Assembly: GCA_020635725.1 (NCBI GenBank)
Contig: JACJZF010000010.1
Location: 1-64,000 of the forward strand
Direction of reading: 5' to 3'
Source of the DNA: Flavobacteriales bacterium
GTDB lineage: Bacteria > Bacteroidota > Bacteroidia > Flavobacteriales_F > PHOS-HE28
Length of the DNA: 64,000 bases
Each line of letters begins with the position of its first letter. The first letter of the stretch is position 1. Position numbers and translations under genes: made by a program. This document shows, piece after piece, positions 52,642 to 61,713 of this stretch. Below the pieces are notes generated by a model, which saw only the letters and a list, made by a program, of their open reading frames with translations, did not search any database and had not been told where the DNA came from.

Positions 52642-53448
52642 ATGCACCTGCTGCCGCATTCGCTTCTGCTCGTGGCGCTATGGCTCCATGGCCACCGGCC
52701 GGATCAGGTGGCTCCGGATCAGACCGTGGAGCAACGGTTCGCGCCCCCGGCTGGCTTCCAGCGCGAGCCAGCGGATGGGAGCAGCTTCGAGGCCTACCTG
52801 AGGCGACTTCCACTGAAGGCACCGGGATCACCGGTCCTACTTCATAACGGACAACCCAAATGGCGCCAGGATGCCCACGCCGGAGTGATCCACATGAGTG
52901 TAGGCCGCCGCGATCTCCAGCAATGCGCCGATGCCATCATCCGCCTGCGGGCCGAGTTCCTGTTCGGCGCCGGCAGGGAGAGTGAGATCGCCTTCCCCTT
53001 CACCAACGGGTTCCTGGCCGAATGGTCCAGATGGCGCAGCGGCGATCGGATCGTTGTCAAGGGCAACCAATGCCGGTGGGTGCAAGCTGCCGTGCCCGAT
53101 GGGTCGCATGCGCAGCTTCAACGCTATCTGGAGACCGTATTCGCGTATGCCGGCACGATCTCGCTGGAACGGCAGCTGCAACCGGCTTCGGGCGCCATCC
53201 GCATCGGCGATGTGTTCATTCACGGGGGCTCACCCGGACATGCCGTGATCGTGGTGGATGCTGCTCGCGACCAAGCGGGGCACCGGCGATTCATGATCGC
53301 GCAGGGCTTCATGCCGGCGCAGGAGATCCATGTGCTGCGGAACCCGCTGTCGGAAACAGGCTCCCTTTGGTTCGAGGAGAAGAGCTCCGGTGAGCTGCTG
53401 ACACCGGAATGGACCTTCCACTGGACGGAGCGGCGGCGGTGGAAATGA
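52642..53448 (+). CDS. DUF4846 domain protein, exported
   Basis: The protein has 268 residues. A weak signal peptide (MHLLPHSLLLVALWLHGH) is followed by the DUF4846 pattern: IEQRF-like PPAGFQR, SFEAYLRRLPLKAPGSPVLLHNG, AVIHM-like GVIHMSVGRRDLQQCADAIIRLRAEFL and GDVFIHGGSPGHAVIVVDAA, where the last His may be catalytic. The family is common in Bacteroidota with no known reaction. It lies 37 bases after the conserved unknown gene. Confidence 0.82.
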   Translation: MHLLPHSLLLVALWLHGHRPDQVAPDQTVEQRFAPPAGFQREPADGSSFEAYLRRLPLKAPGSPVLLHNGQPKWRQDAHAGVIHMSVGRRDLQQCADAIIRLRAEFLFGAGRESEIAFPFTNGFLAEWSRWRSGDRIVVKGNQCRWVQAAVPDGSHAQLQRYLETVFAYAGTISLERQLQPASGAIRIGDVFIHGGSPGHAVIVVDAARDQAGHRRFMIAQGFMPAQEIHVLRNPLSETGSLWFEEKSSGELLTPEWTFHWTERRRWK

Positions 53449-53609
53449 CCCCATGCGACTCCGGAAATTGAATGCCGAGCCACGCCGGTTCCCAGGAAGC
53501 AAGGCGCCTTCCTGACACATCTTTCATCCAAGGTTCGGCTCCGGCTACTTTCCTTCGCAGCGGAAGTGATGGACAAGGCTGACGATGCCCTCCTAAATTG
53601 GCGCAGCGC

Positions 53610-54827
53610 ATGAGCACCGTGGAGCAGACCTTGCGCCCGAGGTCGCACCGAGACCCCGGCATCCGCGCGTATCCATTCCCGGCCAAGGCTTGGCTGGCCC
53701 TGAGCAACGACCCCGATTGCACCCGCTGGGAGGAATGGGAGCAGATCCATGCGTTGATCTACGATGAGTTGGGCCTGCCGTTCAGCGATGCGGCCTTCAT
53801 CCGTTCATTCAATCAGGTCATTCCCGACCAAGTGGACCTTGATCGGCACCCGGAGATCCTCACCCTGCATGCGCATGACACCATGCACACCTGGGGCGAT
53901 TACCTGTGGGCGGGCGCCCGCGGCTTCCATCGGCCCGATGCCGAAGAGGGCCTCCGCACACTGCAACGGCTGGGCTTCAGCCCGCGCGTGTGGATCGATC
54001 ACGGTTTCTTCCAAGGCAACATGCTGCACATCTCGCGCTATGGCGCGCTGCCCAGCATCGTGGACCGGTCCGGCCATGCATACCCCAATCAGGCCTACAC
54101 CTTGGATTTGGTGCGACAGGCCGGCGTGCGTTACCTCTGGGATGGCACCATCACGCCGGTGCTGGGGCAAGACCGCTCCGTGAGCAGCTGGCAATTGCAC
54201 CTCGCGCGGGAACAGCGCACCACCCTGGCCGCCATGAAGCGCGGCTCCGAAGTGCTCCGTACCTGGTTCGGCGATGAGCAGCCGCGCTACCACAACGAGG
54301 CGCACCATGCGCACCGTTTCCCCGATGGCCAGGTCTTCCGCGTTTTCCAGCGCTACGGGCATTGGGATGATGCCGACATCGATGGCCTGGCGCGCACCCT
54401 GGCCCCCACGCGCATGGACGAGCTGCTCTCCACCGGCGGCACCTGCATCGCCTACACCCACCTCGGCAAGCGCCATGCAAGCCGCACCGGCAGGGGGCCA
54501 CATGTGCCGGCCGCCACCAAGGAGGCCCTGCGTTACGTGCGCGATCGATGGAAGCAAGGCGCGCTCGAACTGTCATCCGTCTCCCGAATGCTCGACTACC
54601 TGGTGCTGCGCGATCATGCCGAAGTGGATCTTGGCGCGAACACCTTCACCTTGAGACCCGATGGGATCACCTTCCAGGAACTGAAGCCCGAGGATCTGCG
54701 CGGGCATCGGTTCACCGTACGCGGCTTGCGATTGCAGCGGTTGCGCGTGCTCTGCGGAGATGCGGATGTCCCCTTCTCCGCGTTGGACCACGGGTCGGAA
54801 GGGATCACCATCACCCTGGAAGGATGA
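53610..54827 (+). CDS. Polysaccharide deacetylase-like (NodB-fold) protein
   Basis: The protein has 405 residues from ATG 53610. The order of segments suggests a TIM-barrel deacetylase: KAWLALSNDPDC near the first strand (the usual FD-x-D position), LTLHAHDTMHTWGDY with two His and one Asp as candidate metal ligands, GFSPRVWIDHGFFQGN, and CIAYTHLGKRHAS. It is not a close match to a named subgroup, so the assignment rests on these motifs. It overlaps the formyltransferase start (ATGA), so the two products are probably used in one pathway of sugar modification. Confidence 0.6.
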   Translation: MSTVEQTLRPRSHRDPGIRAYPFPAKAWLALSNDPDCTRWEEWEQIHALIYDELGLPFSDAAFIRSFNQVIPDQVDLDRHPEILTLHAHDTMHTWGDYLWAGARGFHRPDAEEGLRTLQRLGFSPRVWIDHGFFQGNMLHISRYGALPSIVDRSGHAYPNQAYTLDLVRQAGVRYLWDGTITPVLGQDRSVSSWQLHLAREQRTTLAAMKRGSEVLRTWFGDEQPRYHNEAHHAHRFPDGQVFRVFQRYGHWDDADIDGLARTLAPTRMDELLSTGGTCIAYTHLGKRHASRTGRGPHVPAATKEALRYVRDRWKQGALELSSVSRMLDYLVLRDHAEVDLGANTFTLRPDGITFQELKPEDLRGHRFTVRGLRLQRLRVLCGDADVPFSALDHGSEGITITLEG

Positions 54828-55636
54828 GCGGACCCGTGATCGTGCTGCTCACGAACACCGGTCCGGAAGGGGATCAGCTCGCCAGGCGCTTGACCGATGA
54901 AGGGTTGTTGCCCGCCTTGGTGGTGAAGGAGCAATACCGCTTCGCACCGCGGTACGGGCTCCACTCCCGCATCGCACGCGCGCTGTTCGGCGATGCCCTG
55001 GTGAACCGCGTGGCCCTTGCGCGCCTGCCATCGGAGACCAGGCTTGCCCTGGAATGGGAGCACGAAATGCACCTCGAAGCCCATTCGTTTTTCGCGCAGG
55101 CGGTCAGGCAACGAGGGCTCGGAGCGAAGGCGTTCACCGGGGAGGTGCTCCAGACCGCCTCGGTGAATTCAGCGGAGGTGCTCGCGCGTGTGCGGGCCCT
55201 TCGACCTGACCTGATGCTCGTGCTCGGCACCACCATCCTGCGCGCCCCGCTTCTGCGCATCCCGAATTTGGGCACCATCAACATCCACTCCTCCATCCTG
55301 CCCTGGTATCGCGGCACGTTCTCGGAATTCTGGCAATGCCTGAACGATGACCGGCAGCATGTCGGGGTGAGCTTCCACCTGGTGACCGAAGGCATCGACA
55401 CCGGCGACATCGTGCACCAGCACCGCACCGCGTGCGAATGGCCCGTGGATCCCTTCCGGCTGCGTGCGCTGAACATGCTCGCCGCCATCGAACACGCTCC
55501 CGCCGTGGTGCGCTCATGGCTGCGTGGCGAAACCGAGGGCAAGCCGCAGGTGGCCGAAGAAGGGTCGTTCCATTTCAACCGCGACCGCACGCTGGAGAAG
55601 CGTGTAGCGCTCTGGCGAAGGCTTACCCAAGGCTGA
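54824..55636 (+). CDS. Formyltransferase family protein
   Basis: The protein has 270 residues. The catalytic set of the GART/Fmt fold is present: N153 and H155 in INIHSSILPWYRG, and D193 in GIDTGDIV. The C-terminal domain of methionyl-tRNA formyltransferase is missing, and the N-terminus is divergent, so a sugar-amine N-formyltransferase using 10-formyl-tetrahydrofolate is more likely than Fmt. It is translationally coupled to the deacetylase-like gene, which would provide a free amine to formylate. Confidence 0.82.
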   Translation: MSGPVIVLLTNTGPEGDQLARRLTDEGLLPALVVKEQYRFAPRYGLHSRIARALFGDALVNRVALARLPSETRLALEWEHEMHLEAHSFFAQAVRQRGLGAKAFTGEVLQTASVNSAEVLARVRALRPDLMLVLGTTILRAPLLRIPNLGTINIHSSILPWYRGTFSEFWQCLNDDRQHVGVSFHLVTEGIDTGDIVHQHRTACEWPVDPFRLRALNMLAAIEHAPAVVRSWLRGETEGKPQVAEEGSFHFNRDRTLEKRVALWRRLTQG

Positions 55637-55637
55637 G

Positions 55638-56534
55638 ATGTTGCGCGCCACGGAGATCCACAGGGCACCGGCACCGCTCTATTCGCTCGCAACGAAAGGT
55701 GGCACAGTGTTCGGCGGCTGTGGCGATGGTTCCGTGCTCGCGTGGACGCCGGATGAGCCGGACCGCATACGCATGGTCGCGCGCGCACCTGCGGCGGTCT
55801 TCGCGCTGGCCGCGCTCGACGAGGACGGCGTAGCCCTCGGCACCCAGGCCGGCGAGCTCATCGTGCTCGATCGGCAAGTACGGAGCCAACGTGCAGCCAT
55901 GTTCGCTCATGCTGCCGGCGTGCATGCCATTGCGGCCCTCCCCGATGGTGCCCTGGTCAGTGCCGGTGCCGATGGCTGCCTGGCCGCGTGGCGTGTGGAT
56001 CACACCGGCGGCTTGCGTGCGGAGCGAAGGATCCCTTTGCTGGAAGGCAAGCTCCGCGCGGTGCAGGTATCGGCAGATGGGAAAATGATCGCTGTGGCTG
56101 GAGCCGATGGGCGCATCCGCCTGCTCGATACCGAGCGCTACAACGAACACGCCAGTTGGCCCGGGCACGATGGAGGCACCACCGCCCTGCTCTTCCACCC
56201 GGCGAAACCGGCCTTGGTGAGCGGCGGCAAGGACGGACATGTGCGCGTGTGGGACCTGCATGCCAGCAACCGCGAACTGCTCAGCCTCGCCGCGCATCGT
56301 TCCACGGTCTATGCCTTGTGCGTTGCGGAGGAGGGCCGCACCATCGTGAGCGCATCACGGGACAAGACCTTGAAACGCTGGGCCTCCTCGGACCTGAGCG
56401 CCTTGGAGCGCTTGGATGCCACGCGAGGCGGTCATGCCCGGAGCGTGAATGCGGCCTGTACGCTCGGCCAAGAGCTCTTCAGCGCAGGGGATGATGGCCG
56501 CCTGCTGCGCTGGCTGCCCGATCAGAACGGATAG
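55638..56534 (+). CDS. WD40 repeat protein
   Basis: The protein has 298 residues, enough for one seven-bladed propeller. WD-type repeats are visible: GGCGDGSVLAWTPD, SAGADGCLAAWRVD, VAGADGRIRLLDTE, SGGKDGHVRVWDLH, SASRDKTLKRWASS and SAGDDGRLLRWLPD. There is no signal peptide, so it is cytoplasmic. It starts one base after the formyltransferase stop and is likely in that operon. Its 3' end overlaps the convergent SLC13 gene by 13 bases. Confidence 0.9.
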   Translation: MLRATEIHRAPAPLYSLATKGGTVFGGCGDGSVLAWTPDEPDRIRMVARAPAAVFALAALDEDGVALGTQAGELIVLDRQVRSQRAAMFAHAAGVHAIAALPDGALVSAGADGCLAAWRVDHTGGLRAERRIPLLEGKLRAVQVSADGKMIAVAGADGRIRLLDTERYNEHASWPGHDGGTTALLFHPAKPALVSGGKDGHVRVWDLHASNRELLSLAAHRSTVYALCVAEEGRTIVSASRDKTLKRWASSDLSALERLDATRGGHARSVNAACTLGQELFSAGDDGRLLRWLPDQNG

Positions 56535-58324
56535 AGCACCGGGATCAGCCACGTGGCCAGAGCCCAGAAGAGCAGGTGCAGCGGCAGGCCCACCTTGATG
56601 AAATCGACATAGCGGTACTGGCCGGCGGTGTACACCATGGCGTTGGTCTGGTAGCCGATGGGCGTCATGAAGCAGGCGCTCGCCGCGAAGCAGACCGTCA
56701 TGAGGAAGGGCGTGGGGCTCACCTCCAACCGATCCGCCATGCCGATCGCCACGGGCGTGACCAGCGCCGCGCAGGCCGTGTTGCTCATGAGCTCCGTAAG
56801 AATCGAAGTGACCATGTAGAGGCCGCTGATCACCGCCACCGGCCCCCAACCGCCGAGCACGTCCACGAGGCCCGTGGCGATCCGTAGGTCGAGGCTGCTG
56901 TTGCGCATGGCCGCGCCGAGGCTGAATGCGCCCGCCATCAGGAAGATCACCTTCCACTCGATGGCTTCATAGAACTCTTTCATGCTGAGGCTGCCGCTGA
57001 GCACGATGAGGATCACGCCCACCAGCGCTGCCACCATCACCGGCACGGCGGTCATGCTGCTCACGAGCACCACGCCCAGGATCACGGCCGACACCAAGGC
57101 GAAGCGGCGCTTGTCGAATTCAGCCATGCCCTCTTGCTCCGCGAGGATCGCGAAGGGCGCATCGGTCTCGCGCTCCAGCTCCTTCAGGTTCTTCACGTAG
57201 TGCGTCTTCACCTCGGCCAGCACCACATCGCCGCTGCGCAGCACGGTATCGTGCAGGCGCTCGCGCACCACATCCTCCCGGTGGCGCACCGCCAGGGGAA
57301 CGGCCCGGTAGGTGCGTATGAAGTCGGCATCGCCCAAGGTCTGTCCATCGAGCGGGCTGCTCGCGGTGATCACCAGTTCCACCAGGGTGGTGCCGCGGGT
57401 GCGCAGGTCGTCGCCGGCCAGGTGCACCGTCGGCTTCACGCTGATGTTGGCCCGGTCCTTCAACGCGCGGATCCGTTCCACATCGCAGCGCACCTTCAGC
57501 AAGTCGCCTTCCTCGAGCACCATATCGCCGGGCGGCAGCGTGAAGCGCTGGCCATCGCGCACGATCTCGATGATGTCCATCTCCAGCTCACGCACCAGCG
57601 CGCTGTCCATGATCCGCTTTCCTACGAAGCGCGCACCGGGCAGCAGTTCCACCTCGGTGAGGTAGCCGCCCATGCCGAACTTCTCCTTCAGATCCTGCTG
57701 CGCCTTGCCACCGGGCAGCAGGTGCCGGCCGATGAACACCATGTACAGGATGCCGGCCACCAGCAGCACCAGGCCCATGGGCGCGAGCTGGAACATGCCG
57801 ATCTCGCCCGCGCCCAGCTTGGCACTGAGGCCGCTCACCACGATGTTGGTGCTGGTGCCGATCAGCGTGACCGTGCCGCCGAAGATGGTGCCGAAGCTCA
57901 AGGGGATGAGCAGCTGGCCGGGGTGCATGTTTGCCGAGCGCGCCATCTGCACCGCGATGGGGATGAAGACCGCGACGATGGGCGTGTTGTTCACGAAGGC
58001 GCTCACCGACCCCACCAGTGCCATGAAGAGCATGAGGCCGATGCCCTCATTGCGGCGGAAGCGCTCGCTGAGCCGTGGCCCGATGGTGCCCAGCGCGCCG
58101 GTCTTCAGCAGCGCCGCGCTCAGCACGAACATGAAGGCGACCGTGAGCGTGGCCGGGTCGCTGAAGCCCGCGACCCCCTCAGAAGGGCTCACCACGCCGG
58201 TGACCACGAGCGTGGCCGCGATCATGAGGGCCACGATATCGATGCTCAGCTTCTCGCTGATGAAGAGCACGAGCGCCACCGCTACGGTGCCCCCGACGAT
58301 CCACTGGTCTTGCGTGAGTTCCAC
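56522..58324 (-). CDS. SLC13-family permease with two RCK_C (TrkA-C) domains
   Basis: The protein has 600 residues from a GTG at 58324. About eleven membrane helices are split by a cytoplasmic insert (about residues 200-370) with two TrkA-C domains (YLTEVELLPGARFVGKRIMDSALVRELEMDIIEIVRDGQ, then TLVELVITASSPLDGQTLGDADFIRTYRAVPLAV). Permease motifs include NNTPIVAVFIPI and SNTACAALVTPVAIGMA, the SNT motifs of the DASS/SLC13 fold. Such proteins carry sulphate, dicarboxylates or related anions with Na+. The substrate is uncertain. Confidence 0.9.
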   Translation of the reverse strand: MELTQDQWIVGGTVAVALVLFISEKLSIDIVALMIAATLVVTGVVSPSEGVAGFSDPATLTVAFMFVLSAALLKTGALGTIGPRLSERFRRNEGIGLMLFMALVGSVSAFVNNTPIVAVFIPIAVQMARSANMHPGQLLIPLSFGTIFGGTVTLIGTSTNIVVSGLSAKLGAGEIGMFQLAPMGLVLLVAGILYMVFIGRHLLPGGKAQQDLKEKFGMGGYLTEVELLPGARFVGKRIMDSALVRELEMDIIEIVRDGQRFTLPPGDMVLEEGDLLKVRCDVERIRALKDRANISVKPTVHLAGDDLRTRGTTLVELVITASSPLDGQTLGDADFIRTYRAVPLAVRHREDVVRERLHDTVLRSGDVVLAEVKTHYVKNLKELERETDAPFAILAEQEGMAEFDKRRFALVSAVILGVVLVSSMTAVPVMVAALVGVILIVLSGSLSMKEFYEAIEWKVIFLMAGAFSLGAAMRNSSLDLRIATGLVDVLGGWGPVAVISGLYMVTSILTELMSNTACAALVTPVAIGMADRLEVSPTPFLMTVCFAASACFMTPIGYQTNAMVYTAGQYRYVDFIKVGLPLHLLFWALATWLIPVLYPF

Positions 58325-58372
58325 GGGCGGTAGCGCGAATTAACGGGATGCGGGGCTGCGACGCCCCACCGC

Positions 58373-59356
58373 TCAGCTCCAGTGAGCCATGTACCAGGGC
58401 ACGGCCCTGCGCAGGCCCTCCGAGAGGCTCACTTCCGGGAAATAGCCGAGCTGCTCCTTGGCCTTACTCACATCGGCCAGGGAGTCGCGGATGTCGCCTA
58501 CGCGCTCCGGGGCATGCGCTATGGCAACGTCCGCCACCTCCGGGTCCGATTCAGCCATCACCGCCTTCAGCTCGTTCACCAGTTCCACCAGGGTGGTACG
58601 CGCGCCGTACGCCACGTTGAACACCTCGCCGAAGGCGCGGTAGTTCGAGGCGGCCAGGGCCATCAGCACCGCCTGCACCGCATTGCCTACGTATGTGAAG
58701 TCGCGGGATTGCAGCCCATCGCCGAAGATCACGGGCGACTGATGCTGGCGGAAGGCCTTGATGAATCGGGGGATGGCCGCGGCATATGGGCCTTCGGGGT
58801 CCTGCCGCTCGCCGAACACATTGAAGAAGCGCAGGCCGATGGTCTCCATGCCGTGAAGCACATGGAAGATGCGCGCGTACATCTCATTGCCCTGCTTGGT
58901 GACGGCGTAAGGCGATAGCGCCGCGCCGATCCGCTCCTCGCGTTTGGGCAGCTCCTTGGAGTCGCCGTAAACGCTGGAGCTCGATGCGAAGACGAAGCGG
59001 CGGATGCCTTCCTGCTGAGCCTGATGGAGCACGTTCAGGAAACCATCGAGGTTCACTTGATGCGAGGTGATGGGATCGGCGATGGAGCGCGGCACTGATC
59101 CCAGGGCCGCCAGATGCACCACCGCATCCACGCCATGCATGGCACGCTTCACATCCTCTGCCTCACGGATATCGCCCTCGATGAATGCGAAGCCCTTTCG
59201 CTCTGCGAGGTGAGCGATGTTCTCGCGCTTTCCCGTCGCCAGGTTGTCGAAGCAGCGCACGGAGCGCCCCGCCTGAACCAAGGCATCGCACACGTGGCTG
59301 CCTATGAAACCGGCGCCACCGGTGACCAGGAGGAGCGAAGGTTCGGGATGCGCCAT
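58373..59356 (-). CDS. UDP-N-acetylhexosamine 4-epimerase-like SDR (WbpP type)
   Basis: The protein has 327 residues. The extended-SDR features are TGGAGFIGS (residues 12-20), the Ser triplet in ASSSSVYG (about 125-128) and catalytic Y150 and K154 in YAVTK. Diagnostic stretches such as LGSVPRSIADPITSHQVN, RIGAALSPYAVTK, FNVFGERQDPEGPYAAAIPRFI and DGLQSRDFTYVGN match the WbpP/UDP-GlcNAc C4-epimerase group rather than GalE. It should supply UDP-GalNAc or its uronate for surface polysaccharide. It begins 13 bases after the rny stop and may share its transcript. Confidence 0.88.
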   Translation of the reverse strand: MAHPEPSLLLVTGGAGFIGSHVCDALVQAGRSVRCFDNLATGKRENIAHLAERKGFAFIEGDIREAEDVKRAMHGVDAVVHLAALGSVPRSIADPITSHQVNLDGFLNVLHQAQQEGIRRFVFASSSSVYGDSKELPKREERIGAALSPYAVTKQGNEMYARIFHVLHGMETIGLRFFNVFGERQDPEGPYAAAIPRFIKAFRQHQSPVIFGDGLQSRDFTYVGNAVQAVLMALAASNYRAFGEVFNVAYGARTTLVELVNELKAVMAESDPEVADVAIAHAPERVGDIRDSLADVSKAKEQLGYFPEVSLSEGLRRAVPWYMAHWS

Positions 59357-59369
59357 GCCGGTGGGGCGA

Positions 59370-60917
59370 TCACTTGGCCACCGCCACCGAGCGCTTCTCG
59401 CGGATCACGGTGATCTTCACCTGGCCCGGGTAGGTCATCTCGTTCATGATGCGGTCCGCGATGCTCATGCTGAGCTCATCGCTCTGCTGGTCGGTGATGC
59501 GCTCGCTCTCCACCATCACGCGCAGCTCGCGACCCGCCTGGATGGCGAAGGCCTTGGTGACGCCGTTGTAGCTCATGGCGAGGCTCTCCAGATCCTTCAG
59601 GCGCTGGATGTAAGCCTCCACCGCTTCTCGACGGGCGCCTGGGCGAGCGCCGCTGATGGCGTCGCAGGCCTGCACGATCGGCGAGAGCAGCGTGGTCATC
59701 TCGATCTCGTCGTGGTGCGCGCCGATGGCGTTGCACACATCAGGCTTCTCGCCGAACTTCTCGGCCAGCTTCATGCCCAGCAGCGCGTGCGGCAGCTCGG
59801 GCTCCTCATCGGGCACCTTGCCGATGTCGTGCAGCAGGCCCGCGCGCTTGGCGGCCTTGGGGTTCAAACCCAGCTCAGCGGCCATGATGGCGCTGAGGTT
59901 TGCCACCTCGCGGCTGTGCTGCAGCAGGTTCTGCCCGTACGAGCTGCGGTACTTCATGCGGCCCACCATGCGGATGAGCTCGTTGTGCAGGCCATGGATG
60001 CCCAGGTCGATGCAGGTGCGCTTGCCCACCTCCATGATCTCTTCCTCCAGGTGCTTCTTCGTCTTGGCTACGATCTCCTCGATGCGGGCCGGGTGGATGC
60101 GGCCGTCCTTCACCAGCTGGTGCAGGGCCAGGCGAGCCACTTCGCGGCGCACGGCATCGAAGCAGCTCAGGATGATGGCGCCCGGGGTGTCATCGACGAT
60201 GATCTCCACGCCGGTCATCTCCTCCAGGGTGCGGATGTTGCGGCCCTCGCGGCCGATCACACGGCCTTTCACATCGTCGTTCTCGATGTGGAACACGCTC
60301 ACGCTGTTCTCGATGGCGTGCTCGGTGGCCACCCGCTGGATGGTCTGGATCACGATCCGCTTCGCCTCCTTGTTGGCATTGAGCTTCGCCTCCTCCTGCG
60401 CCTCTTTGATGTGCGCCATGGCAGCGGTGCGCGCCTCGTCCTTCAGGCTGTCCACCAGCTGCTTCTTAGCCTCCTCGGCATTCAACCCGCTGATGTTCTC
60501 CAACAGGCTCACCTGCTTGGCGTGCATCTTCTCGCTCTCCTCGCGGCGGCGCTCCACCCCGGCCAGCTTCTGCTCCAGTTCACCCTTGAGGCGCTCCACG
60601 TTCTTCTCTTTGTTCGCGAGTTCCTGCTGCTGGCGGCTCAGCTGTTGCTCGCGCTGCTTGGCTTTCTCCTGCAGCCCGGCCACGTTGCGTTCCCGCTCTC
60701 GCACCTCTTTCTCGTGCTGTTCCTTCAACTGGAGGAACTTCTCCTTGGCCTGCAGGATCTTCTCCTTCTTCAGGGCCTCGCCCTCCGCTTCCGCCTCCTT
60801 CAGCATGCCTGCGCGGCGCTTCTTCAGGAGGCTGTTCATGGCGACGAATACGACCGCGCCGCCCAGCACCAGACCGGCCAATGCGCCGATCAGGATGCTC
60901 ATCATGTCTATGTCCAT
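59370..60917 (-). CDS. rny: Ribonuclease Y
   Basis: The protein has 515 residues, near the family's usual length. An N-terminal membrane helix (ILIGALAGLVLGGAVVFVAM) is followed by a long coiled coil (to about residue 180). A KH domain (VKGRVIGREGRNIRTLEEMTGVEIIVDD) and an HD domain (QHSREVANLSAIMAAELGLN, LLHDIGK) complete the enzyme. It starts mRNA decay at the inner membrane. Upstream lie zapA and a coiled-coil gene in the same direction, and the epimerase follows 13 bases downstream. Confidence 0.96.
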   Translation of the reverse strand: MDIDMMSILIGALAGLVLGGAVVFVAMNSLLKKRRAGMLKEAEAEGEALKKEKILQAKEKFLQLKEQHEKEVRERERNVAGLQEKAKQREQQLSRQQQELANKEKNVERLKGELEQKLAGVERRREESEKMHAKQVSLLENISGLNAEEAKKQLVDSLKDEARTAAMAHIKEAQEEAKLNANKEAKRIVIQTIQRVATEHAIENSVSVFHIENDDVKGRVIGREGRNIRTLEEMTGVEIIVDDTPGAIILSCFDAVRREVARLALHQLVKDGRIHPARIEEIVAKTKKHLEEEIMEVGKRTCIDLGIHGLHNELIRMVGRMKYRSSYGQNLLQHSREVANLSAIMAAELGLNPKAAKRAGLLHDIGKVPDEEPELPHALLGMKLAEKFGEKPDVCNAIGAHHDEIEMTTLLSPIVQACDAISGARPGARREAVEAYIQRLKDLESLAMSYNGVTKAFAIQAGRELRVMVESERITDQQSDELSMSIADRIMNEMTYPGQVKITVIREKRSVAVAK

Positions 60918-60918
60918 G

Positions 60919-60943
60919 GGTCCACTGTTGTTTTTCGTGGACC
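60919..60943 (-). promoter_or_regulatory. Hairpin touching the rny start codon
   Basis: On the minus strand GGTCCAC (60943-60937) pairs with GTGGACC (60925-60919) around an A-rich 11-base loop. The stem ends one base before the rny ATG at 60917, so it would limit ribosome access and could be a site for control by RNase Y itself. Confidence 0.4.
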
Positions 60944-60975
60944 GTTGGTGGGGGCTCCGGCCCCGGAAGCGCGGA

Positions 60976-61263
60976 TCAGGACTTCAGATCGCCGAGCATC
61001 TTCTCGATCTCCTCCACCAGCGCGGCCACCTGTGCCTCGTGCTTCGGAGTGTTGCTGTTGAGTGCGCGCACGGCCACCTCCAAGGCGGCCATGGCCAACA
61101 GGTCCTGCTTGTCGGTCAGCGGGTAGCCGGCCTTCAAGCGGTCGATGCTCTCATTAATCTCGTCCACGGCACGCCGCACGTTCGCTTCCTCCGCCTGATG
61201 GATCATCAGCGGATAGGCCCGTCCGGCTACCTCGACCCTGATGGAACGTTCCTCCATGTTCAT
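60976..61263 (-). CDS. zapA: Cell division protein ZapA
   Basis: The protein has 95 residues. The N-terminal globular part (RSIRVEVAGRAYPLMIHQAEEANVRRAVDEINESIDRLKAGYPLTDKQDLLAMAALEVAV) matches ZapA, and the C-terminal helix (KHEAQVAALVEEIEKMLGDL) is the coiled-coil dimer region. ZapA bundles FtsZ filaments. It is seven bases downstream of the coiled-coil gene and is followed by rny. Confidence 0.9.
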   Translation of the reverse strand: MNMEERSIRVEVAGRAYPLMIHQAEEANVRRAVDEINESIDRLKAGYPLTDKQDLLAMAALEVAVRALNSNTPKHEAQVAALVEEIEKMLGDLKS

Positions 61264-61270
61264 GGCGTCG

Positions 61271-61555
61271 TTAATCCTGGATCAGCTCCAGGCAACGATC
61301 GATCTCTTGAACGAGTTCGTCGATCCGTTCCTTCGCTCCCGGCACGGCCGCTTCATGGGCGGCATGTGTTTTCCGGAGACCTTCGTTCTCCTTCTCCAAC
61401 TCGGTCACGCGCGCTTGAAGCACCTCCTCGGTGCGTTGATGCTCGCGGACGCCATGCTCCAGGCTCGACACGCGCTCCTTCATGGCCTTGTGCTCCTTCA
61501 GCAAGGAATCCAAGCGGCCTTTCAGGTGCTCCAACCGGTCGATGATCGTTTGCAT
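61271..61555 (-). CDS. Small coiled-coil protein upstream of zapA (ZapB-like partner)
   Basis: The protein has 94 residues from ATG 61555 (MQTIIDRLEHLKGRLDSLL); the frame upstream of that is not needed. It is almost wholly heptad-patterned (KEHKAMKERVSSLEHGV, TEEVLQARVTELEKENEGL) with no other domain. Its place right before zapA suggests a cell-division role like that of ZapB, a coiled-coil that binds ZapA, but sequence similarity cannot prove this. Confidence 0.75.
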   Translation of the reverse strand: MQTIIDRLEHLKGRLDSLLKEHKAMKERVSSLEHGVREHQRTEEVLQARVTELEKENEGLRKTHAAHEAAVPGAKERIDELVQEIDRCLELIQD

Positions 61556-61591
61556 GATCGGATACGGATTGAACGTTTCAACGGTCCGAGC

Positions 61592-61599
61592 CAAAGATA
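61592..61599 (-). promoter_or_regulatory. -7 box (TATCTTTG) of the zapA-rny operon
   Basis: The minus strand reads TATCTTTG, a full TAnnTTTG match, 36 bases before the ATG at 61555. Confidence 0.55.
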
Positions 61600-61713
61600 A
61601 CCGCCCCCCTTCTAGCAGAAGGCATATTGTTTGAACCTCACCGTGTTAGCGGCCAAGCACCTGAGGATCAGCAAGCAGGCTCCTTCTCAGGGTAGACTTG
61701 CGGCCGAGCGATC

